A stretch of 64,000 nucleotides of DNA from Nocardia sp. CC227C (GCF_030767025.1 NZ_JASITE010000003.1:310001-374000), one strand, 5' to 3'. Positions 27,943 through 36,777 are shown, counted from the stretch's first letter. Notes: a model not told the origin generated them from the sequence alone. Program-made: numbers and translations.

Positions 27943-28050
27943 ACGCATCGGCCGGGCTCGGTCAACCGCCGGACTCGTTCGACAGACTCGGCACGGCGGT
28001 CCCACACCTACCGCGACAGCGGGCCTCCAGCCGTAGCGGCTGAGCCGTTC

Positions 28051-28122
28051 GGGGCTTGGCGGCCGAGTGAGCTTGGGGCTTGGCGGCCGAGCGGGCTTGG
28101 GTCGTGACGGCCGAGCGTGTTC
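28051..28122. repeat. Three tandem copies of a 24-base repeat in a gene-free gap
   Basis: Three head-to-tail 24-base units (28051-28074, 28075-28098, 28099-28122) share GGG-CTTGGCGGCCGAG; the first two differ at two positions and the third is more diverged. A shorter related stretch follows at 28123. The surrounding gap 27943-28437 shows no convincing gene on either strand. Confidence 0.65.
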
Positions 28123-28437
28123 AGGTCGTGCCTGCGGACCGGGCGTGAGAGGTTGCTGCGCCCCGGGCCGGGGGGCGACTTACCCGCCCCCTTGCGGCCG
28201 TTCGATTCCGAACTCCATGGCTGCGGGGACATGGGCGGGATGGCCCGACCGAAGGTGGACCACGAGGTCGGTGGGTGTACCGCGCGTCGGCAGTGAACCG
28301 CGCGGGCGTGTGCACGTGACCGATGAAGGACGTCGGTGAACCCGTGGCGGTCGAATGCCGTCGGGGCCGTCGTCGAACGGGTGACCGACGGTAGCTGAAC
28401 CCTGCCGCCTTGGCGGCGGAACACGAAAGGGGGACAT

Positions 28438-28752
28438 ATGGGTGGCGGGGCCGACGGCTTCGCGGTGGATATCGCCGCGCTGCGCATCGCCGCGGGAACC
28501 TTGCGCGACTCCGCGGAATCGCTACGCCTACAGGCGCGGCGCATCGACGAGCACATGTTCGGCATCGGCAACGACGAAGCCGGACGGGACTACGCGGAGC
28601 AGGGCATAGCGGTGCATCGAGGGCTCGAACACCTCGCGGGCTGGCTACGCGACTGGGCCACCGCCACCGCCGCCACCGCCTCGGGCCTGGATACGGCGGT
28701 CGCGGAGTACGAGCGCACCGACCGGGAGCGGGCCGAGCGCACCCCACGGTAG
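28438..28752 (+). CDS. Small helical probable type VII secretion partner
   Basis: 104 residues from ATG 28438 behind AAAGGGGG. It is mostly two Ala/Arg/Glu-rich helices (AALRIAAGTLRDSAESLRLQ and GLEHLAGWLRDWATATAATA) with a glycine-containing turn (FGIGNDEAG) but no W-x-G. This is the size and shape of the small ESX-associated proteins (EspC-like or WXG100-like) encoded before larger substrates. The 728-residue WXG-type protein starts 331 bases downstream on the same strand. No export motif is obvious. Function is inferred from shape and neighbour. Confidence 0.7.
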   Translation: MGGGADGFAVDIAALRIAAGTLRDSAESLRLQARRIDEHMFGIGNDEAGRDYAEQGIAVHRGLEHLAGWLRDWATATAATASGLDTAVAEYERTDRERAERTPR

Positions 28753-29083
28753 CCGCACGGGTCGGACACGATTGTGTGCGGCGCAGGTCGGACCGGAGCG
28801 TGTGCCACCCGAGTGAAGTCGGCTCGCGTGCCGAAAGACAAGGCCCGGATGGCCCGCCACCGGCGGAGCCGGTGCGCGTTGGGCGCGAGTACGGCCGGGC
28901 TGCCGTGCACAGGCATCCGGCAGGTTCGTGTGTTGATCGAAAAGGTCCGGTACGTGTTTCCCGCGAGTAGCGCTCGAGCCGAGATCGCACCGGTGCGGTC
29001 GCACGGGAAACAGCACCCGCGTGGTCGCAGTGGGTGGACTGGAGATACATGCCGTACGACACGGCGGGATGGCAGGGGGGACT
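28753..29083. other. Gene-free gap with one short hairpin
   Basis: No supported gene in this 331-base gap between the two probable type VII genes. A perfect small hairpin, CACCGGC-GGA-GCCGGTG, lies at 28858-28874. Open frames crossing the region have no ribosome site and no recognisable product. Confidence 0.5.
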
Positions 29084-31270
29084 ATGACTTTCGATCCGGC
29101 GGGAAGGTCCGTCGACGAGATATTGGATTACGGGGCGGTCGGGCTCGAGTACTGGGAGCGGTTCCTTCCCCTGTACGAGCGGGCCTTCGGTGCGCTGCCC
29201 GGTGTCGGGGAGCGGGAACTGCAAGCCCGGTACGACGAGCAGCGGGGGCTCGATCTCGGCAAGCTCGACGCGGCACGGAATGCGCTGGCCGATGCGGTCA
29301 TCGGGGCCGAGCGGCAGTGGATGGGCCAGCTGGGTGTCGCGCGACGACTGCCGGATGTCTGGGCGGGGCGCGGCGGCGCGGCCGCCCGCGAGGTGGTCGA
29401 CGGTCAGCAGCGGCGGGCGCGCGGTGATCTCGATGTCGCCCAGGCCGTGGTGGCGGTCATCGACGGCGTGCTCGACCCGCTGCGGCAGGCGGTATTCACG
29501 AAAGCCGTACGGACGATGGGGCTTCTCGAACGGCGCGGGGGCGATGGCAGCGCCGTCGCCATCGGCGGCAAGTCGTCCGGCGATATCGAAGCGATGCTCG
29601 ACACCGCGGACGATGCCGCCACCGCGTGGCTGCGGGAGACTTTCAAACCGGATGTCGAACGCAAACATGCCGAGTTCACGGCAATGTGCGCGGACATCGA
29701 CCGCATCGTGGTCGACAACTATCGCGCCATCACGACCGCCATGGCGGCACTCCAGGACGGCCCCTATCCCCGCCCCGTAGCGCCTTTCGAGCCGCCGCTT
29801 CCCGCGAACGAAACCGCAACAGCGCCAGCGCAATCCACGGGCCCGGTCGAACCGGGTGCCGCAGCGGGAACCGCCCCCGCGACGGCTGGGTCGGCCGCGA
29901 GTCCACCCGGTACACCACCAGCTCCCGCCGCATCCTCGGGTGCCCCGCCGAGTCCTGCGAGCACCGCGCCTCCGAGTGAGTCGCCGAGTCCTGCGAGCAC
30001 CGTTCCTTCGGGTGAGTCGAGCCCGCCGAACGCCGCACACCCGGGTGCGCTGTCGGGCACCCCGGCTCCTGGTGCACAGTCGAGCCCGGCAGCCGCCGCA
30101 CCTGCCACCGCCTCGCCCTCCAACTGGGCGGGCACTCCGACGGAACATCCCTCGGCCTCGGTCGGTGCCGGCCGAACCACGTCCGCGCTCGGGCAGCCCG
30201 CGCCGGGCGGGCAGGCCCAGCCGCTCGGCGCGAACACCACCGGCCACTCGCCGTCGGACTCCTGGTCCGACACCCATCCGGGCGAAGACACCGGCGCACA
30301 ATCTGATCCGCTACAGCTCGGTTCCCTGCTCGCGGGCGCGGGCTCCGCGCTCACCGACCTCCTCGGCAATATCACAGCGGGCCTCCAGACCGGCGTCGAA
30401 TCGGTCCTCGGGAGCCTGAGCGACCTGACCAACCCCGACCAATCCGACTATCCGGCAACGGAACCCAGCGCCGACGTCGACCCCGACAACGGTGATCCCG
30501 ATCCGCCCCCAGTCACCGACCAGCCAGGTGAGAAAGCCGAATTCGAGCTGGGCCGACACGACCTCACCATCGAGCAGACCACGGACGGCGCCCTGAGCGT
30601 CGTCCTCACCGACCCGGCCGGTGCCACGACCACCTTCACCCTCCGCCTGAACGAGCACGGCATACCGGTCCTCACCGCCGAACCCGAAACGCCGGCCACG
30701 CCCCCGGAACCTGATACCCCACAGCCCGATTCGTATCGACCCGACCCCACCGCACCCGGGGATTCGTCCACATCGCTGCCTGACGCCCCACCCACACCGA
30801 ATCCCGGCGAGACCCCGAATTCGTCAGACAGCCCACCACCCGAGGAACCCACCTCACCCGACTGCCCGCAACCCGCTCCGGAAAGCACCCAACCGCCCGC
30901 CCCACCCTCGGAAAGCCCCCAGGTCTGCCCCGCGCCGGACCCAGGCGATCCGGATCGAGATGCAGCGTGTCGAGATGCCACCGACCGAGATGTCCCGGGC
31001 CAGGACGCCTCCGACCAGGAAGTCCCGGGTCCGCCCGTCCCGCATCGAGACGACCCCGAACACGGTTCCACGCAGCAGTACCCCCCGATGCCTCCCGGAT
31101 CCCCGAATGACCTTTCACCCGACTCACCGATGCCCGACCCGCCTGGAACGGACTCGCCGCCGACCTACCCGGGCATTCCGCCCCTGGACCGACAATCGGC
31201 CCCGGACAGCGGGGCGACCGGTGTTCCGGTGGAACCGATCCCTCCACTCCCGGATGCGCCCACACCCTGA
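29084..31270 (+). CDS. Large WXG-type protein with long Pro-rich tail, probable type VII substrate
   Basis: 728 residues from ATG 29084, just after AGGGGGG; earlier in-frame starts at 29021 and 29069 lack a ribosome site. Residues 1-230 are helical and include LPDVWAGRGGAAAREV, a W-x-G turn between long helices, followed by LDVAQAVVAVIDGVLDPLRQ. Residues 240-430 are Pro/Ala/Ser-rich. A small ordered segment near 485-550 (GRHDLTIEQTTDGALSVVLT) may be a beta domain, and the last 180 residues are again very Pro/Asp/Glu-rich. There is no signal peptide, which fits type VII export, and the layout recalls large ESX substrates such as EspB or the PPE proteins without being either. It is 23 kb from the ESX-4 core genes. 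Confidence 0.78.
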   Translation: MTFDPAGRSVDEILDYGAVGLEYWERFLPLYERAFGALPGVGERELQARYDEQRGLDLGKLDAARNALADAVIGAERQWMGQLGVARRLPDVWAGRGGAAAREVVDGQQRRARGDLDVAQAVVAVIDGVLDPLRQAVFTKAVRTMGLLERRGGDGSAVAIGGKSSGDIEAMLDTADDAATAWLRETFKPDVERKHAEFTAMCADIDRIVVDNYRAITTAMAALQDGPYPRPVAPFEPPLPANETATAPAQSTGPVEPGAAAGTAPATAGSAASPPGTPPAPAASSGAPPSPASTAPPSESPSPASTVPSGESSPPNAAHPGALSGTPAPGAQSSPAAAAPATASPSNWAGTPTEHPSASVGAGRTTSALGQPAPGGQAQPLGANTTGHSPSDSWSDTHPGEDTGAQSDPLQLGSLLAGAGSALTDLLGNITAGLQTGVESVLGSLSDLTNPDQSDYPATEPSADVDPDNGDPDPPPVTDQPGEKAEFELGRHDLTIEQTTDGALSVVLTDPAGATTTFTLRLNEHGIPVLTAEPETPATPPEPDTPQPDSYRPDPTAPGDSSTSLPDAPPTPNPGETPNSSDSPPPEEPTSPDCPQPAPESTQPPAPPSESPQVCPAPDPGDPDRDAACRDATDRDVPGQDASDQEVPGPPVPHRDDPEHGSTQQYPPMPPGSPNDLSPDSPMPDPPGTDSPPTYPGIPPLDRQSAPDSGATGVPVEPIPPLPDAPTP

Positions 31271-31342
31271 CCTGCCACGCCATTCCCGGCGGACGCGTGC
31301 CGGATTCGTTGAGTTCGGCGCGTGCGGGGTTGGGCAACGGAG

Positions 31343-32179
31343 CTAGATCCGAGTTTCAATCGCTTTCCGGATCAGCTCCCGACCAGGTTCGCCGTAGAGG
31401 GCCTGTTCGGACAGCGATGCGAACAGCTTGGCGTAGAGCGCTATCTCGCGCGGCTGGTTGATTCTCAGCTCCGCGCTCACCGTCTCAACCAGCACCAGCC
31501 GGTTGTCGTACATGACGAACCCATTGATGGCTGGACCATCCAGGGCGGCCTGTTCGGGCACGATCCCGAGCACCAGTCGTGGCAAGGACATCGTCGCGAG
31601 AAGGTATTCCAGCTGCCCCAGCATGATCGATTCGTTTCCGACCGTGGTCTGTAGAGCTTGTTCGGCGATGACGAACGAGAACCTGCGATTGCCGTGGTGC
31701 AAAATCTTCTGGCGTTCGACACGGGCCTCGACTCCATCGTCCAGATCGTCGGGAATTCCGTAGAACTTGATCATTCTACGGAGCACCGCCTCGATGTAGC
31801 CGGGAGTCTGCAACAGGCCCGGAATGAGAAGTGGCTCATACCAACACAATCGAGTGGCCGCCTGTGCGACCCGGTCCAACCTGCGCTGGTGCCGACGCGT
31901 GCCGATCCCGAGCGCTCGTCGCCACTCCATATAGGCGGCTTCGATGTTCCGCAACGTCGCGATCAGATCGGGTAGCTGATCACGGCTGCCCGTATGGTCA
32001 CACCAGCTTCGAAGATCTTCCTCCGTGGGAGTCTGCCGACCGTACTCCAGCTTGCTGATCTTCGACTCCGGCCAGTTCGCCGATTTCGCCAGCGCGCGGC
32101 CGGTCAAACCGGCATCACGGCGAAGCTCCCGGAGCCGTAGCCCGAGAGCTTGCCGTTGTTCATGTACAGCGCTGGTCAC
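31343..32179 (-). CDS. HTH regulator with DUF5753 domain
   Basis: 278 residues. The N-terminus is an XRE/Cro helix-turn-helix (LRELRRDAGLTGRALAKSAN, then WPESKISKLEYGRQTPTEEDL). The rest has the features of DUF5753: WYEPLLIPGLLQTPGYIEAV and a central RQKIL. This regulator class is very abundant in Streptomyces and Nocardia, usually paired with a small partner gene, and some members control development. Start is GTG 32179, overlapping the upstream stop by four bases (GTGA), so it is coupled to the DUF6879-like gene. The regulated promoter may be the divergent region near 33.1 kb. Confidence 0.92.
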   Translation of the reverse strand: MTSAVHEQRQALGLRLRELRRDAGLTGRALAKSANWPESKISKLEYGRQTPTEEDLRSWCDHTGSRDQLPDLIATLRNIEAAYMEWRRALGIGTRRHQRRLDRVAQAATRLCWYEPLLIPGLLQTPGYIEAVLRRMIKFYGIPDDLDDGVEARVERQKILHHGNRRFSFVIAEQALQTTVGNESIMLGQLEYLLATMSLPRLVLGIVPEQAALDGPAINGFVMYDNRLVLVETVSAELRINQPREIALYAKLFASLSEQALYGEPGRELIRKAIETRI

Positions 32180-32706
32180 TGTGTCTGGAGAGCGGCGTAA
32201 TCGGCATACGGCACAGCCGCCGACCAGACGTAGTCTCGAACCTCCTGACAGTGAGCAATGATCCGCGGGTCGTGCGTAACCGCCGCGCCTGCGAACCGGC
32301 CACTCGTCTCGAACGTTGTGAAGATCACGGTCTCATCGTCCAGTAGCCACCAGTCGTCGGTTGACAATCGGCGTGAGTCGGCCAGATGTCTCGCCAGGTA
32401 CCGAACGTCCTCGCCAGCAGCGACATTGTTCACTGTGATCTCCAGCATCCACCGCTGATAGTCCGTCATCGGAACCGTGACCACTCGTGCCCGACGCATT
32501 ACCGCCCCCCGCGCGGTGAAGTCCCGCACCAGGTTCAGCCAATCCTGGAACCAGGCGAAATCGTCCGCCGGGCCACCGGCCACCCAGTTGCGGTACGGCT
32601 CATCCCCATCTGGCGACTCATAGTCGTCCTGTAGCTCGAGGTGGAAGGCTTCGCGCCGACTGCTCCGGATCAGGTCATCGAATGCGTCACCCTGTAACAG
32701 CTTCAC
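32176..32706 (-). CDS. DUF6879-like protein, partner of the HTH regulator
   Basis: 176 residues from GTG 32706. It contains FHLELQDDYESPDGDEPYRNW, WFQDWLNLVRDFTARG and RARVVTVPMTDYQRWMLEIT, a pattern I associate with the actinobacterial family annotated DUF6879, which repeatedly sits beside DUF5753 regulators. No catalytic motif or membrane helix is seen. It overlaps the upstream gene by 20 bases and the regulator by four, so the three genes are one operon. The biochemical role is unknown. Confidence 0.82.
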   Translation of the reverse strand: MKLLQGDAFDDLIRSSRREAFHLELQDDYESPDGDEPYRNWVAGGPADDFAWFQDWLNLVRDFTARGAVMRRARVVTVPMTDYQRWMLEITVNNVAAGEDVRYLARHLADSRRLSTDDWWLLDDETVIFTTFETSGRFAGAAVTHDPRIIAHCQEVRDYVWSAAVPYADYAALQTQ

Positions 32707-33019
32707 CGTAGAATCTCCTCTCCCTCCTGGGTACTTCTACTGCCGCCTCATTCGGTGCTATTTCCAGCTGCGCCAATATGTTCGGGTCCGTGACCGGCGT
32801 GCCGCTCAACAGGAAGGTGCCTCTTCCGCTGTCGACGAGCGGAGAGCCGAGATAGGTCTCCGGATCGGTGTAAACCAGTAGCACATGGGGGATTTCGACA
32901 GTTCCGGAAGTGTTTGTGCGCCACCCCTGCGCTACGAAGCTGTCTTCGGTCTCGTACAGCGTCGGACAGGTATTGCCCGGCGAGCCGTTCCTACCCAGAA
33001 ATCGCAACCGCTTGCTCAT
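32687..33019 (-). CDS. Hypothetical protein, first gene of the HTH/DUF6879 operon
   Basis: 110 residues from ATG 33019 (MSKRLRFLGRNGSPGNTCPT). The middle reads FVAQGWRTNTSGTVEIPHVL and VLLVYTDPETYLG, and the protein is mostly beta-like with a basic end. It resembles small conserved actinobacterial proteins found with DUF6879 genes, but I cannot name a family. It overlaps the next gene by 20 bases. Its start is 220 bases from the divergent broken resolvase-like gene. Confidence 0.75.
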   Translation of the reverse strand: MSKRLRFLGRNGSPGNTCPTLYETEDSFVAQGWRTNTSGTVEIPHVLLVYTDPETYLGSPLVDSGRGTFLLSGTPVTDPNILAQLEIAPNEAAVEVPRRERRFYGEAVTG

Positions 33020-33095
33020 GATCCAGTCCTCCCGCTCGAGCGCGTGCCGGATTTGTCACGCCCCACCAATGGTCCCGTTCAGGGGCCGATTCCGG

Positions 33096-33114
33096 AGCTG
33101 AACGACATTCAGCT
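33096..33114. promoter_or_regulatory. Inverted repeat in the divergent regulatory gap
   Basis: AGCTGAA-CGACA-TTCAGCT, perfect 7-base arms with a 5-base spacer, lies between the HTH/DUF5753 operon start (33019) and the divergent gene start (33240). Position and symmetry suit an operator for the operon's own HTH protein. This is inference; binding is not shown. Confidence 0.4.
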
Positions 33115-33239
33115 AGAAAACTCGAGAAAACTTCTGGAGTTGCCGTTTGTCGCCCACATAGCGTCTTTCTCAGGTGCTCGGGGGCGGTGCGGTCGTCCCG
33201 CCCCCGGTCGCCGACCACCATCGAACCAAGGGGAGCGGG

Positions 33240-33740
33240 ATGGGCAGGCGGACCAGGCTCGGAGAGTTCCCCGGCGGTGTGCTGGAAATCAACGCTTACG
33301 ACGATGACGCGGTCGATGGTCATCCTGGGGTGTGCCTGGAGATCTACCACGCTGCCGACGACGCACAGCGAGGAGATGAGATGCGCTATCGGGCAACGGC
33401 AATCGGGTATCTGCGGACCGATGTGTCGGGCGCGGCCCAGTTCCGGGACGAGAGTCGGATCCGCGAGTTGGCGGCTCGGCTCGGCTACGACTTCGCCGAC
33501 ATGATCGTCTAGGACCCGAAATTCGGGCGGCCGCCGCTGGCCCGGCTGAAGGGCCGAGCCACGCGGCTGGACGCCGGAGCGGTGATCGTTCCCGGGATCG
33601 AGCACTTCGAGGGCGGGCGGGTGCCCGGATCGCTGGTGGAACAGGTGGATGTGATCACCGTGACGCCGGAGGAAACGTATGCGCGGCATGTTCCGCGACC
33701 CTTGCCGGATCCGCCGCTCGGCAGGGCGAACGGGGCCTGA
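33240..33740 (+). pseudogene. Resolvase-like gene interrupted by an in-frame amber codon
   Basis: From ATG 33240 (after AAGGGGAGCGGG) 90 codons read to TAG at 33510-33512. The same frame then continues for 76 codons of protein-like sequence to TGA at 33738-33740. The first part includes ATAIGYLRTDVSGAAQFRDE and IRELAARLGYDFADMIV; the second includes ARLKGRATRLDAGAVIVPGI and VEQVDVITVTPEETYAR. Together they resemble the N-terminal catalytic fold of serine recombinases (YxR...S, then the A-x-x-V-P strand) in the diverged form of small Nocardia/Rhodococcus proteins. One base change (TAC or TGG to TAG) explains the break. A truncated functional protein, stop read-through or a base-call error are alternatives. 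Confidence 0.75.
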
Positions 33741-33797
33741 GCGAACTCCCGCCCGCGTGGGTCTGGCCGCAGGAGTTCGAGAACTGGTGTGGTGGAG

Positions 33798-34664
33798 CTA
33801 CTTTCGCAGGGTCTGCACCAGTTGTAGCAGCGGGAGTTTCTGCGGTTCCGGTTCCGGTTCCTCGTCGACCGCGTGCGGGTCCACCAGTTCGGTGTGCGGG
33901 ATGACCGCTTCGGGGTCGGCGAAGAGTTTGTAGGTCTTGTCGCCGAGCAGGGTGTAGTTGAGGTAGCCGACCAGCAGGGCGCGGGTGAGGCGTTCGGTCT
34001 TCGGTTCGTGCTTGCCCGCGCCGAGGGCGGCCAGTGCGCGGCGGCCCTCGACGATGCCGTTGTGCGTGGCCTTCTCCACCGAGCGGAGGATGGCGGGGCC
34101 GCCCCAGGCGGCGGCCAGCGGGACGGCGTTGGAGCTGACCGAGTCGATGTCGGAGGCACCGGCCAGGATGAGTGCGGGGGTGTCGATATTCGGGGCCAGC
34201 GCCTCACCCGACGGGGCGGTCGGCGCGGGATAGAGGGCGGCCACGGCGGCGACCGCGCGCTGGGACGCGGCGATGATGGCAGCTCCGGCACCCATCCCGT
34301 GCCCGGCCAGGGCCAGTTTGTCGGGGTGCACGCTGATGTCCCCCTTGCCCAAGCGCACGCCGGTGCAGATGTCCAGGGTGGTGAGCAGGTCGGTGGCCAG
34401 GTTCAGATGCGAGGGGATCGGCCCGCGTTCGGTGTCGGGTGCGGCCGCGACGTACCCCCACGACGCCAGATGCTCGAGCAGGCGCCGGTAGTTCCCGGCC
34501 CCGGTCAACCACCCGTGTCCGAAGGCCACCGCGGGTAGGTTCAACCCCTTCTCCGGGGTGAACACCACTCCGGGCTGCCCGGCGATACCGAGATTGCCGC
34601 GCAGCACCGTGTGCGGACCCTTCACGGTCAAGGTGCTCAATAGCGATTTCACTGACGCCGACAC
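33798..34664 (-). CDS. Alpha/beta-hydrolase-like protein lacking the nucleophile serine
   Basis: 288 residues from GTG 34664. It has the fold markers of the dienelactone-hydrolase/PET-hydrolase-like group: PAVAFGHGWLTGAGNYRRLL (oxyanion region), LASWGYVAAAPDTERG, and ALILAGASDIDSV near the acid position. The nucleophile elbow reads AGHGMGAGAA, so the serine of G-x-S-x-G is replaced by glycine (codon GGG). Unless another residue serves, it should not be an active hydrolase. There is no signal peptide. It is divergent from glmS; in M. tuberculosis a protein of similar size (Rv3438) lies near glmS, so this may be its orthologue, on context only. Confidence 0.85.
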   Translation of the reverse strand: MSASVKSLLSTLTVKGPHTVLRGNLGIAGQPGVVFTPEKGLNLPAVAFGHGWLTGAGNYRRLLEHLASWGYVAAAPDTERGPIPSHLNLATDLLTTLDICTGVRLGKGDISVHPDKLALAGHGMGAGAAIIAASQRAVAAVAALYPAPTAPSGEALAPNIDTPALILAGASDIDSVSSNAVPLAAAWGGPAILRSVEKATHNGIVEGRRALAALGAGKHEPKTERLTRALLVGYLNYTLLGDKTYKLFADPEAVIPHTELVDPHAVDEEPEPEPQKLPLLQLVQTLRK

Positions 34665-34887
34665 GCAGTTGAACTTACAGCCTGTCGAGGGACCTGGGTG
34701 CTCGGGTGATTCAACAGCGTCCTTCTCGGGCGTCGCGCACTCACATCGGCCCGATCAGCCGGACCGCCCGGCGTGATTCGCGACTCGCCGTGGCAAGTCC
34801 GGAGGAATCGGGCGAACCGCCGAGGCGGGCGGTCTCGAGGGCGCGGAAGGGGCGAACCACCGGGCGAAGTGCCCCTCCCCAACCCAG

Positions 34888-34901
34888 TACTCTGAGGCCC
34901 C
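34888..34901 (+). promoter_or_regulatory. Possible leaderless -10 box before glmS
   Basis: TACTCT at 34888-34893 is eight bases before the glmS ATG, close to the spacing of leaderless starts. A GAGG at 34894-34897 is too close to the ATG to be a good ribosome site. The spacing is one base longer than ideal, so confidence is moderate. Confidence 0.4.
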
Positions 34902-36770
34902 ATGTGCGGAATCGTGGGGTACGTGGGGTATCGGGACGCCCTCGCTGTAGTGGTGGACGCATTGCGCCGCATGGAGTATCGCGGCTACGACTCCGCGGGG
35001 GTGGCCATCCTGGACGGAGCCGGCGGCCTCGCGGTGGAGCGCAAGGCCGGGCGGCTCGCCAACCTGGAGGCGGAACTGACCGAGGCCGGGCGGGCACGAT
35101 TCACCGGAACCACCGGCATGGGACACACCCGCTGGGCCACGCACGGCGCGCCGACCGACCGCAACGCCCACCCGCACCGGGACCTCGACGGCCGGGTGGC
35201 CGTCGTGCACAACGGCATCATCGAGAACTTCGCGCCGCTGCGCCGCGAACTCGAGGACGCCGGGGTCGAACTGCGCAGCGATACCGACACCGAGGTCGCC
35301 GTGCATCTGGTGTCGCGCGCCTACGCCGCCGGTGCGACCGCGGGGGACTTCGTCGCCAGCGCGCTGGCCGTGGTGCGCCGCCTCGAAGGCGCGTTCACCC
35401 TGGTGTTCACGCACGCCGACCATCCGGGCACGATCGTCGCCGCACGCCGCTCGACCCCGCTGGTGGTCGGGGTCGGGCAGCGGGAGATGTTCATCGCCTC
35501 CGATGTCACCGCGTTCATCGAACACACCCGCGAGGCCGTCGAACTCGGGCAGGACCAGGCCGTCGTCATCACCGCCGACAGCTACACCGTCACCGACTTC
35601 CACGGCGCCACCGAGGGGGTGCGCACCCGGCCCTTCACCATCGACTGGGATCTCGCCGCGGCCGAGAAGGGCGGTCACGACTACTTCATGCTCAAGGAGA
35701 TCGAGGAGCAGCCCGCTGGCGTGGCCGACACCCTCATCGGCCACTTCGCCGACGGGCGGATCGTGCTCGACGAACAGCGCCTCGTCGACCAGGAGTTGCG
35801 CGAGGTCGACAAGGTGTTCGTAGTCGCCTGCGGCAGTTCGTACCACGCCGGGCTGCTCGCCAAGTACGCCATCGAGCACTGGACCCGGCTGCCCGTGGAA
35901 GTGGAGCTGGCCAGCGAATTCCGTTACCGCGACCCGGTTCTGGACCGCTCCACCCTCGTCGTCGCCATCTCTCAGTCCGGGGAGACCGCCGACACCCTGG
36001 AGGCGGTGCGGCACGCCAAGGACCAGAAGGCGCGCGTGCTCGCCATCTGCAATACCAATGGCGCGCAGATTCCCCGGGAGTCCGACGCCGTGCTCTACAC
36101 CCGCACCGGGCCGGAGATCGGCGTCGCCTCCACCAAGGCGTTCCTGGCGCAGATCACCGCCAACTACCTGGTGGGCCTGGCGCTGGCGCAGGCGCGCGGC
36201 ACCAAGTACCCGGACGAGGTGGCGCGGGAGTTCGAAGAGCTCGAGGCCATGCCCAAGCTCGTCGACCGGGTCCTGGAGACCGCCCCGCAGGTGCGCGCCA
36301 TCGCTCGCCAGCTGGCCGGGGAGTCGACGGTGCTGTTCCTCGGCCGCCACGTCGGATATCCCGTGGCGCTCGAAGGCGCTTTGAAGCTCAAGGAATTGGC
36401 GTACATCCACGCCGAGGGCTTCGCCGCGGGCGAACTCAAGCACGGCCCCATCGCCCTGATCGAGGAGGGGCTGCCGGTAATCGTCATCATGCCCTCGCCC
36501 AAGGGGCGAGCGGTGCTGCACGCCAAGCTGCTCAGCAATATCCGCGAGATCCAGGCGCGCGGCGCGCGCACCATCGTGATCGCCGAGGAGGGGGACGACA
36601 CGGTGCGGCCGTTCGCCGACCACCTCATCGAGATCCCTTCCGCGCCAACGCTGTACCAGCCACTGCTGGCCACCGTCCCGCTGCAGGTGTTCGCCGCCGA
36701 GATCGCCATGGCGCGCGGCTACGACGTGGACAAGCCCCGCAACCTCGCCAAGTCGGTCACCGTCGAATAG
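34902..36770 (+). CDS. glmS: Glutamine-fructose-6-phosphate aminotransferase
   Basis: 622 residues. GlmS makes glucosamine-6-phosphate from fructose-6-phosphate and glutamine, the first step to UDP-GlcNAc. The N-terminal glutaminase starts MCGIVGYVGYRDAL with the catalytic Cys at position 2 and GMGHTRWATHG further in. The two sugar-isomerase domains show ACGSSYHAG, AISQSGETADTLEA and GALKLKELAYIHAEGF. The C-terminus ends KSVTVE as in the family. The ATG must be used because Cys2 has to become the N-terminus. It is convergent with the cupredoxin gene with only seven bases between stops. No glmS ribozyme is present or expected in this phylum. Confidence 0.98.
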   Translation: MCGIVGYVGYRDALAVVVDALRRMEYRGYDSAGVAILDGAGGLAVERKAGRLANLEAELTEAGRARFTGTTGMGHTRWATHGAPTDRNAHPHRDLDGRVAVVHNGIIENFAPLRRELEDAGVELRSDTDTEVAVHLVSRAYAAGATAGDFVASALAVVRRLEGAFTLVFTHADHPGTIVAARRSTPLVVGVGQREMFIASDVTAFIEHTREAVELGQDQAVVITADSYTVTDFHGATEGVRTRPFTIDWDLAAAEKGGHDYFMLKEIEEQPAGVADTLIGHFADGRIVLDEQRLVDQELREVDKVFVVACGSSYHAGLLAKYAIEHWTRLPVEVELASEFRYRDPVLDRSTLVVAISQSGETADTLEAVRHAKDQKARVLAICNTNGAQIPRESDAVLYTRTGPEIGVASTKAFLAQITANYLVGLALAQARGTKYPDEVAREFEELEAMPKLVDRVLETAPQVRAIARQLAGESTVLFLGRHVGYPVALEGALKLKELAYIHAEGFAAGELKHGPIALIEEGLPVIVIMPSPKGRAVLHAKLLSNIREIQARGARTIVIAEEGDDTVRPFADHLIEIPSAPTLYQPLLATVPLQVFAAEIAMARGYDVDKPRNLAKSVTVE

Positions 36771-36777
36771 GGCCGGT

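Noticed and set aside
28121..30301. A 726-codon minus-strand open frame opposite the type VII pair
   Set aside because: Highly Arg/Gly biased, no motifs; the plus-strand genes have ribosome sites and helical structure.
34665..34901. A glmS ribozyme/riboswitch
   Set aside because: No ribozyme-like structure before glmS, and the class is known from Firmicutes rather than this phylum.
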